Of a stretch of DNA of 64,000 nucleotides, positions 57,145-64,000 are shown in pieces. The notes under the pieces are model-generated. The model was given only the letters and a program-made list of their open reading frames with translations, was not told the origin of the DNA and did no database searches. A program made the translations under genes and the position numbers. This DNA is from Pseudomonas deceptionensis (lineage in GTDB: Bacteria > Pseudomonadota > Gammaproteobacteria > Pseudomonadales > Pseudomonadaceae). Positions within the stretch are counted from its first letter, which is position 1, and each line of letters starts with the position of its first letter. The stretch lies in the NCBI RefSeq assembly GCF_900106095.1, contig NZ_FNUD01000002.1:2067501-2131500 (forward strand), written 5' to 3'.

Positions 57145-57966
57145 ATGCGTAACGATGCCCGCGACGACTTTGACGATGTCCCGACCCTGCGCGCCGATGC
57201 GCATGACCATGATGAGTTGGCGTCGACAGCCGGTGCTCGTGAGCGCACCACGGTGTACTCGCGCAACACCCCGGTGATCAAGGTCAAGGGCCCGAGCACC
57301 GGTCCTCTGTGGACGTTGATCTGCGCTTTGTTGCTGGCTGTTGCCGGGCTGGGGTGGTGGAGCTTCCAACAGATTTCACTGATGGAGCAGCAACTGGTGG
57401 CAACCCAGGAGAGCTTTGCGCGCATCAGCGAAGAAGCAGCGGGGCGGTTGCAGGCGATCTCCGGCAAAGTGGTGGCCAGCGAGTCGACGATCAACAACGG
57501 CAGCGAAGCCTTGAAATTGCAGATCAAGCAGCTCGAAGAGCAACTGCTTGAGCAGAGCAAGCGCCAGCAAGGGTTGGTGGCGGGGCAGCAGGGCGATCTG
57601 GACCAGCGTTTTGAGCAAATCAATGCCGCGATGTTGCTGCAAGTGACGGCTCAGAAAGAAACCCAGACCCGGCTTGAAACCGAGATGAAAAACCTGGGCA
57701 CTGAGTTGGCGGCGCTCAAGGCCAGTGTCGCGCAACAGGTGGCGGACGTGACAGCCTTGAAAAAACAGGGCAATCCGAGTTCGGCGGTGGAGCGACTGGA
57801 GCAAGACATGATCGTGCTCAAAAGCGAGATGGAAAACCGCCCGGCACCTGCCCAGGGCGCCAATGCTGCCGAGTTTGACGTGTTCCGTGCCCAAATGACG
57901 CGCAACATCAATACCCTGCAAAGCCAGGTCCAGAACCTGCAAAAGCAGATCAGCGCCAGGCCTTGA
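57145..57966 (+). CDS. Membrane-anchored coiled-coil protein
   Basis: 273-aa type II membrane protein. An acidic, disordered cytoplasmic head (about 1-50) is followed by one helix at about residues 53-72 (LWTLICALLLAVAGLGWW) and a long heptad-rich coiled coil (QQISLMEQQLVATQESFARI..., EALKLQIKQLEEQLLEQ). No catalytic motif. Homologues are listed as ATPases in some databases, but I see no Walker motif. It may act as a periplasmic spacer or scaffold. A PG-rich hairpin of the repetitive intergenic type follows. Confidence 0.8.
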   Translation: MRNDARDDFDDVPTLRADAHDHDELASTAGARERTTVYSRNTPVIKVKGPSTGPLWTLICALLLAVAGLGWWSFQQISLMEQQLVATQESFARISEEAAGRLQAISGKVVASESTINNGSEALKLQIKQLEEQLLEQSKRQQGLVAGQQGDLDQRFEQINAAMLLQVTAQKETQTRLETEMKNLGTELAALKASVAQQVADVTALKKQGNPSSAVERLEQDMIVLKSEMENRPAPAQGANAAEFDVFRAQMTRNINTLQSQVQNLQKQISARP

Positions 57967-57982
57967 GTCTTCGTTGACTGTT

Positions 57983-58024
57983 TTACCCCCACCCCGGCCC
58001 TCCAGGAGAGAGCCAGGGTGAGGG
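57983..58024. terminator. GC-rich hairpin between the coiled-coil and MFS genes
   Basis: CCCCCACCCCGGCCCTC...GAGAGCCAGGGTGAGGGG is an imperfect long stem-loop between convergent genes. It lacks a long T-run, so termination is probable, not certain. Confidence 0.6.
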
Positions 58025-58038
58025 GCTTTAACTTTTGG

Positions 58039-59556
58039 CTACAGCGCCTTGTCTTCACGCCCGCGCAGTACCTGATTGGGCATCGCCAGCGCCGCAGCCA
58101 GCCCCAGCAGTGAAACCGCTGCGCTGATGGTCAGCAGGTGGCGGAAGGTCAGCAGCAGCTCTGCACGCAGGTCATCCAGTGCCGGGCCTTGCACGGCGTT
58201 CAACCCGTCCAGCAGCACATTGCCCGAGCTGCCTTCCCCCAGCAGTGGCTGACCGCCAGCAGGCGCGAGCAATGAGTCATGCAGCAACGCCAGCAGCAGG
58301 GCCGACATCAAGGCTACCCCCATCGCACCGCCTAGCGCGCGGAACAGATTGGTGGTGCTGGTCGCCACGCCAATGTCGTGCTGGTGCACCGAGTTCTGCG
58401 CCCCCACCAGCGAAGTCGGAAATTGCATGCCGCCAGCGATCCCGCTGAAAAGCATGAACACGCCACTCAACAACTCGGCGCTCGGCGGGCTGAAAGCCAT
58501 CCCGAGGATGGACAGAGGCATCAGCACCGCACCGCTTAAAATCATCGGTTTGTAGCGCCCGGTTACCGAGGTCATGCGCCCGGCAAAATAGGCCCCCATC
58601 GGCAAGCCTATGGCCAGGGGCAGCAGGTGCAGGGCTGCGCTGTCGGCACCCGCGCCGGTGATGCTCTGATACCGCAGCGGCATCAGCACAATCAGGGAAA
58701 TGGCCTGGAAACTGGTGAAAAACACCGTGCACCAGCACAGCACTGCATTGCGATTGGCAAATAGGTGCATGGGCAACAAGGGCTCTGTCGTGCGGCGTTC
58801 GTGCCACACAAACAGCCCCAGCGCGATCAGCGCAACGGCCAGAAACCCGGCGACCTGATCATCGCGCCAGCTGTGCCCCTGGCCGATAAACGTGATGCTC
58901 AGCAACAGTGACGTCAGGCCTACGATCATCAGCATCGTGCCCAGGTAGTCAATAATCGGTTTTCGTTGCGGGACAGGCAACCCGACCAGCGTGCGATGGG
59001 AGATCCACAAGGCCGCCAGCCCCAGCGGCAAATTGATTAAAAATACCCAGCGCCATGACAGATACTCGGTCATATAGCCGCCCAGCACGGGTCCGGCGAC
59101 GCTGGCCAGCGCATACATGCTGCTGAAATAACCCTGATAGCGTCCGCGTTCGCGAGGCGGCACGATATCGCCAATGATCGCCTGGCTTACCGAGATCATC
59201 CCGCCAGCACCAATCCCCTGAATGATCCGCGCCAGTACCAGCTGCTCCATGTTCTGCGCGAGCCCGCAAAACAGCGAGGCCAGGGTAAAGAGCCCCATGC
59301 CAAACAGCATCAGGCGTCTGCGCCCATACAAGTCGCCGAGTTTGCCGTAGATCGGCACGGCCACGGTCATGGCCACCATATAGCCCGAGATCACCCACGC
59401 GAGTTGGCTGACATCCTTGAATTGGGCGGAAATGGCAGGCATGGAGACGGCGACGATGGTTTGATCCAGCGCCCCCAGAAAAATCGCCAGCATCAGGGCG
59501 ATCAGAATGCTGCGAATGGCGGGCTTGGTCTGGGACGGCTGATTCAGGCTGGTCAC
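58039..59556 (-). CDS. DHA2-family MFS drug-type exporter (EmrB/QacA-like)
   Basis: 505-aa inner-membrane exporter with about 14 hydrophobic helices. The DHA2 motifs are LDQTIVAVSMPAIS (motif D1), GKLGDLYGRRRLM (motif A) and GGYMTEYLSWRWVFLINLP (motif C-like). It starts with GTG 59556. It lies 59 bp downstream of pobA, on the same strand. It could export aromatic compounds or be unrelated. No adaptor or outer-membrane partner is adjacent. Confidence 0.87.
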   Translation of the reverse strand: MTSLNQPSQTKPAIRSILIALMLAIFLGALDQTIVAVSMPAISAQFKDVSQLAWVISGYMVAMTVAVPIYGKLGDLYGRRRLMLFGMGLFTLASLFCGLAQNMEQLVLARIIQGIGAGGMISVSQAIIGDIVPPRERGRYQGYFSSMYALASVAGPVLGGYMTEYLSWRWVFLINLPLGLAALWISHRTLVGLPVPQRKPIIDYLGTMLMIVGLTSLLLSITFIGQGHSWRDDQVAGFLAVALIALGLFVWHERRTTEPLLPMHLFANRNAVLCWCTVFFTSFQAISLIVLMPLRYQSITGAGADSAALHLLPLAIGLPMGAYFAGRMTSVTGRYKPMILSGAVLMPLSILGMAFSPPSAELLSGVFMLFSGIAGGMQFPTSLVGAQNSVHQHDIGVATSTTNLFRALGGAMGVALMSALLLALLHDSLLAPAGGQPLLGEGSSGNVLLDGLNAVQGPALDDLRAELLLTFRHLLTISAAVSLLGLAAALAMPNQVLRGREDKAL

Positions 59557-59615
59557 GAAAACACCTTTGGGCGGCAAACCTGTGGCGGAATGCCGCTAGT
59601 CTACTCGATAGCCTG

Positions 59616-60845
<1,230 letters not shown>

Positions 60846-60973
60846 TTATAAGTTTGTGCCTGTATTTTTCGCTTGCGAGAGAGGCAATAGAAGGTGATAA
60901 CGGCGTCATTACCGGTACTTTTCGCTAATCGGTGCGATTATCGGCCTTTGGTGAAACTTAAGGTTCAGCCTCG

Positions 60974-61855
60974 ATGAATCCTTCAATCCCGGTGTTCAAG
61001 CTTTACGGCGAGCAGCAAGACTGGCTCAGCCCCGATCTGCTGCACTGTGAAACCATTTCGCTACGCAGCCGTGTCCACGATTGGGAGATTCGCCCCCACC
61101 GGCATGCTGACTTGTGCCAGTTACTCTACGTCCACAAGGGGCGGGCGCAGGTTGAAGTCGAAGGCCAGTGCCATGTCCTGGAGCAATCGGCGATTCAGGT
61201 GATCCCGCCGTTGTCCGTGCACGGGTTTCAGTTTTCGCCGAACGTTGAAGGGTTTGTGCTGACATTGGCGGCGCCGCTGGTCGCCCAGCTGCAAGCACGG
61301 TTGGGCGGGTCAATCAGCTTGCTGCAACGGGTCGCCAGTTACCCGGCGGGCAAGGATCGCGATTACCTGAACAACCTCTTCAGTGAGCTGCAACGTGAAT
61401 ACGTCAGCGCGCAGCCCGCCCGGGACATGTTGTTGCAATCGTTGATCAGCGTGCTGCTGGTGTGGGTCGCGCGTCAGGTCATTCAGCAGCGTGAGGCGCA
61501 GCAGCTGCCGCAGCGCGGGCGCGAGTACCTGAGCCTGTTCAATCAGCGTGTCGAGCAGCGCTTTTGTGAGCAACCCGGTGTTGAGCAGTTGGCGCATGAG
61601 GTGGGGATTTCAGTGGCGCACTTGAACAGCATCTGCCGCGAACTGGCGGGGCAGTCGGCGCTGCAGATCATCCATCAACGGCTGATACTGGAGGCCAAGC
61701 GACATTTGATCTACACGCCCATGACCATCAGCGAAGTGGCGGACAGTCTGGGCTTTGCCGACCCGGCATATTTTGCGCGGTTTTTTCGGCGCCTGAGCGG
61801 GACGTCGCCCAGTGCGTTTCGAAAAGGGCGGACTGACAGTGTCAGCCCGACCTGA
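60974..61855 (+). CDS. pobR: AraC-family regulator of pobA (PobR/PobC type)
   Basis: 293 aa. The N-terminal cupin-like effector domain holds HRHADLCQLLYVHKGRAQVEVEGQ. The C-terminal double HTH of AraC proteins (VEQLAHEVGISVAHLNSICRELAGQSALQIIHQRL and MTISEVADSLGFADPAYFARFFRRLSGTSPSAFRK) is complete. Its divergence from pobA matches Pseudomonas, where an AraC (not IclR) type regulator activates pobA. The gene ends just before a long inverted repeat. Confidence 0.92.
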   Translation: MNPSIPVFKLYGEQQDWLSPDLLHCETISLRSRVHDWEIRPHRHADLCQLLYVHKGRAQVEVEGQCHVLEQSAIQVIPPLSVHGFQFSPNVEGFVLTLAAPLVAQLQARLGGSISLLQRVASYPAGKDRDYLNNLFSELQREYVSAQPARDMLLQSLISVLLVWVARQVIQQREAQQLPQRGREYLSLFNQRVEQRFCEQPGVEQLAHEVGISVAHLNSICRELAGQSALQIIHQRLILEAKRHLIYTPMTISEVADSLGFADPAYFARFFRRLSGTSPSAFRKGRTDSVSPT

Positions 61856-61856
61856 T

Positions 61857-61912
61857 GCCCCAGGGTCTGTTGACGTTTGGTTGTGAGCCGCGTCGTCAAC
61901 AGACCCTAGGGC
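61857..61912. repeat. 19-bp inverted repeat between pobR and the small ORF
   Basis: Arms 61857-61875 and 61894-61912 pair over 19 bp with one mismatch; 14 bp (AGGGTCTGTTGACG with CGTCAACAGACCCT) are perfect. It lies between convergent genes and lacks a T-run. It may be a terminator or a small mobile-type palindrome. I see only this one copy in the window. Confidence 0.82.
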
Positions 61913-61916
61913 GTCC

Positions 61917-62084
61917 TTATCTCAAAGCGCTAAACATGGCATTGCAATGCCCGCCATCACAACTGGCGGTAAATCCGGCTGCTTGCCGGGTTTGCTCGGC
62001 TCTGTAGCAAGCCCCCGCAAACAGGACAGCGGCAGCAAAAATGATAAACACGGTCATGCATCTTGTTTTTGTTTTGGTGGTCAC
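61917..62084 (-). CDS. 55-aa putative secreted or membrane microprotein
   Basis: An ORF too short to attract notice, starting GTG 62084 with AAGGGAG 8 bases upstream and stopping TAA at 61917. It has a positive head (TTKTKTR), a hydrophobic segment MTVFIIFAAAVLFAGACYRAE and a C-terminal half with a Cys pair in ASCDGGHCNAMF. The segment could be a signal peptide or a membrane anchor; the Cys at residue 26 only weakly fits a lipobox. The strong ribosome-binding site, good hydrophobic profile and paired cysteines make it convincing. I do not recognise a family. Confidence 0.62.
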   Translation of the reverse strand: MTTKTKTRCMTVFIIFAAAVLFAGACYRAEQTRQAAGFTASCDGGHCNAMFSALR

Positions 62085-62226
62085 GGTGTTTACTCCCTTG
62101 ACGTCATAGCTTTGAGGCTAGTTCAGACCCAGGTTGTTGCACTGCCAGTTGTACGAGCGGTCACTCGGCTATTCATCCTCTAAATGGACTACACCCACAA
62201 AATAATTGCCTGTTCCTCGGCAGTGA

Positions 62227-63132
62227 CTACAGGTTTCTATCCCACGCGGGCTCATCGGTAAAACGTGCGGCGAGAAAGTCGAGCATGCTGCGCAACGTTG
62301 CGGGCATGTGCTTGCGTGAGGCGTACACCGCGTAAATGTTCATCACGCGAGGCTCTGCTTCGGGCAGCAGGCGCACCAGTTCGCCACGGTGCACATACAC
62401 CCCGGCCTGATAGCTGGGCAGCAGTGAAATCCCTGCGCCAGACAGGGTGGCGCTCAGTAACGTGCTGGCTTCGTTGGCGCTGATATTGCCCTGTACCGGG
62501 ACCGACAGCTCTTCATCGTGTTGGGTGAAGTGCCACAGGCTCTTGCCGTAATAGGAGTGGGTCAGGCAGTTGTGCTGGCTCAGGTCGTCGACCTGCCGTG
62601 GCGCCGGATGTTCACGCAGGTACGCCGGGGACGCGCAAAGCACTGAACGACAGACGGTCAGCTTGCGGGCGATCAGGCTCGGGTCCAGATCATTGCTGGT
62701 ACGAATGGCCAGGTCGATGCGTTCGTCCACCAGGTTCACCGTGCGGTCGAGCATTTGCATATCGATGCTGACCTGGGGGTAGAGCCTGACGTAGTCGGTG
62801 ACCGCTGCGGCCAATTGCGCCTGCCCGAAGGAGGTACTGACGCTGATGCGCAGCAGCCCGCGTGGCGCATCACTGGGCACATCCACGGCGGCCTGCATGT
62901 CGTCAGCCAGTTCCAGCAGTTGCCGGCAGCGGGGCAGGGTTTCGTTGCCCGCCGCGGTCAGGCTCAGCTTGCGCGTGGTGCGGTGCATCAAGCGTGCGCC
63001 CACCCACTCTTCAAGCTCCGCCAGATAGCGCGACACCACAGGGCGCGACAGGTCCAGGTGGTCGGCTGCTGCGGACTGGCTGCCGAGGTCGACGACGGTG
63101 ACGAACACCCGCATTGCAATAAGACGATCCAT
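62227..63132 (-). CDS. LysR-family transcriptional regulator
   Basis: 301 aa. N-terminal wHTH with LGSQSAAADHLDLSRPVVSRYLAELEEWVGARL and HRTTRKLSLT typical of the AaeR/DmlR-like subgroup; the effector domain has ISVSTSFGQAQLAAAVTDYV. It diverges from an MBL-fold gene across 113 bp and may control it. The inducer is unknown. Confidence 0.9.
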   Translation of the reverse strand: MDRLIAMRVFVTVVDLGSQSAAADHLDLSRPVVSRYLAELEEWVGARLMHRTTRKLSLTAAGNETLPRCRQLLELADDMQAAVDVPSDAPRGLLRISVSTSFGQAQLAAAVTDYVRLYPQVSIDMQMLDRTVNLVDERIDLAIRTSNDLDPSLIARKLTVCRSVLCASPAYLREHPAPRQVDDLSQHNCLTHSYYGKSLWHFTQHDEELSVPVQGNISANEASTLLSATLSGAGISLLPSYQAGVYVHRGELVRLLPEAEPRVMNIYAVYASRKHMPATLRSMLDFLAARFTDEPAWDRNL

Positions 63133-63245
63133 GATCTGCCCGATATCTGAAACAAACTATGTTCAAGCATCGCATTTTTAGTTGGGGATCGTGCAACTAA
63201 GCTCTGTTCATTGCCGACTCTGGCCACTGACTCAGGAACCTCCCC

Positions 63246-64000
63246 ATGACTGGATTTTCGACCCTTCGCCGTTTCGTCCTCAGCGCAGTCGTGCTGGGTT
63301 TTGCAGCGCATGCCGCTGCCGCCCCGGCGCCTTTGACCCTGGACGTTTACAACCCTGGAGAGGCGGCGATATTTCCCGTGTCTTCGGTGCTGGTCAGTGG
63401 TGACAAGGACGCCATTCTGGTCGACGCCCAGTTCGGCAAGGCCCAGGCACAGCAGGTGGTCGACAAGATTCGCGCCAGCGGCAAACACCTCACCACGATC
63501 TACATCAGCCACGGTGACCCGGACTACTACTTTGGCCTTGAAACCCTGACCCAGGCATTCCCCGACGCGAAGGTCGTGGCCTCGGCGCCTACGGTTGCAC
63601 ATATCAACGAAACCAAAGACGCCAAGCTGGCGTTCTGGGGGCCGAAAATGGGTGCCGATGTACCGGGCAAAGTGATTGTGCCGCAGGTCCTGAAGGGCAA
63701 TACCCTGGACCTTGAAGGGCGTGAACTGGATGTGGTCGGCCTCACCGGGCGCCAGCCGGATCGCACGTTTGTATGGATCCCGTCGCTTAAAGCCGTGGTC
63801 GGTGGCGTAGTGGTGGCTGACAACCTGCACGTATGGATGGCCGATACCCAGACGCCACAGTCCCACAAGCAATGGCTGGCCACCCTCAAGCGCATCGACA
63901 GCCTGCAACCGAAAATCGTGGTGCCGGGCCATTACCTGGGCCAGAGCGACCATTCGTTGAAAGCCGTGTATTTCACCCGCGATTACATCAAGGCGTTTGA
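63246..64000 (+). CDS. Exported MBL-fold hydrolase, degenerate metal site (5' part only)
   Basis: At least 251 residues, cut by the window end. It has a signal peptide (hydrophobic to about residue 25, AAHAAAAP). The MBL fold is visible as VSSVLVSGDKDAILVDAQFG and the metal loop TIYISHGDPDYYFGLET. The usual HxHxDH is HGDPDY here: second His to Asp, last His to Tyr. Yet the later VVPGH (YLGQSDH) is kept. Such HxDxDY-type members may bind one metal or use another chemistry. It diverges from a LysR gene. Substrate unknown. Confidence 0.82.
   Translation, partial: MTGFSTLRRFVLSAVVLGFAAHAAAAPAPLTLDVYNPGEAAIFPVSSVLVSGDKDAILVDAQFGKAQAQQVVDKIRASGKHLTTIYISHGDPDYYFGLETLTQAFPDAKVVASAPTVAHINETKDAKLAFWGPKMGADVPGKVIVPQVLKGNTLDLEGRELDVVGLTGRQPDRTFVWIPSLKAVVGGVVVADNLHVWMADTQTPQSHKQWLATLKRIDSLQPKIVVPGHYLGQSDHSLKAVYFTRDYIKAF

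Noticed and set aside
61947..62183. Plus-strand 78-codon ORF in the pobR-LysR gap
   Set aside because: No ribosome-binding site and patchy composition; the minus-strand 55-codon ORF in the same stretch has a far better start and profile.

Overview
This window is chromosomal DNA of a fluorescent-type Pseudomonas (fluorescens/putida/fragi breadth; species not decidable by eye). The evidence is the gene content and order: mutS-fdxA, cinA-recA-recX, erdR-dgkA, finR-fpr, mprF with its PA0919-type partner, colRS-warAB, the icmP/imelysin iron cluster, bifA-sodB, argO/argP and pobA/pobR. Two Pseudomonas REP families also sit repeatedly in the gaps between genes. Almost everything is ordinary core genome. 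I see no insertion sequence, CRISPR array, rRNA operon or origin.

Layout. 1-1.9 kb: end of a TtgABC/MexAB-type efflux operon with divergent ttgR and a recognisable TtgR operator. 2.3-3.6 kb: two-subunit 3-oxoacid CoA-transferase. 3.8-10.6 kb: fdxA, mutS, a PrtR-like phage/tailocin repressor, a holin, pncC (cinA), recA and recX. This is the classic tailocin insertion site, but no particle genes are present. 10.7-19.4 kb: LOG-family protein, QSregVF-like protein, DTW-domain enzyme, erdR, dgkA, finR/fpr, trmO, a DUF1456 protein, a pseudouridine-synthase homologue lacking its catalytic Asp, and a GNAT enzyme. 19.5-27.1 kb: rimO, kup, and an mprF-acvB operon for alanyl-phosphatidylglycerol. 27.4-28.1 kb: three identical initiator tRNA genes, each with its own promoter and terminator. 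28.3-39.8 kb: SOS-type dinB, a lipoprotein, proS, ampG, an alkyltransferase-like protein, a DUF481 outer-membrane protein, an SDR, a HugZ-like protein, fxsA and groESL.

40-45.9 kb is an envelope block: an LTA-synthase-like sulfatase, colRS, and a methyltransferase, LPS-kinase and small-protein operon. 46-51.2 kb is a periplasmic iron cluster (DUF1513 protein, two imelysins, di-haem DUF1111 protein). 51.3-58 kb holds bifA, sodB, argO/argP, an epimerase and a coiled-coil membrane protein. 58-62 kb holds an MFS exporter and pobA with divergent AraC-type pobR. The window ends with a 55-codon secreted or membrane microprotein gene, a LysR regulator and a truncated MBL-fold protein.

Connections: LexA-type sites precede recA, dinB and the orphan holin, so three SOS-type promoters lie here. 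PrtR-like, TtgR, FinR, ArgP and PobR each lie next to their likely targets. REP/REPIN elements sit almost only downstream of genes, one of them reaching into the end of acvB.
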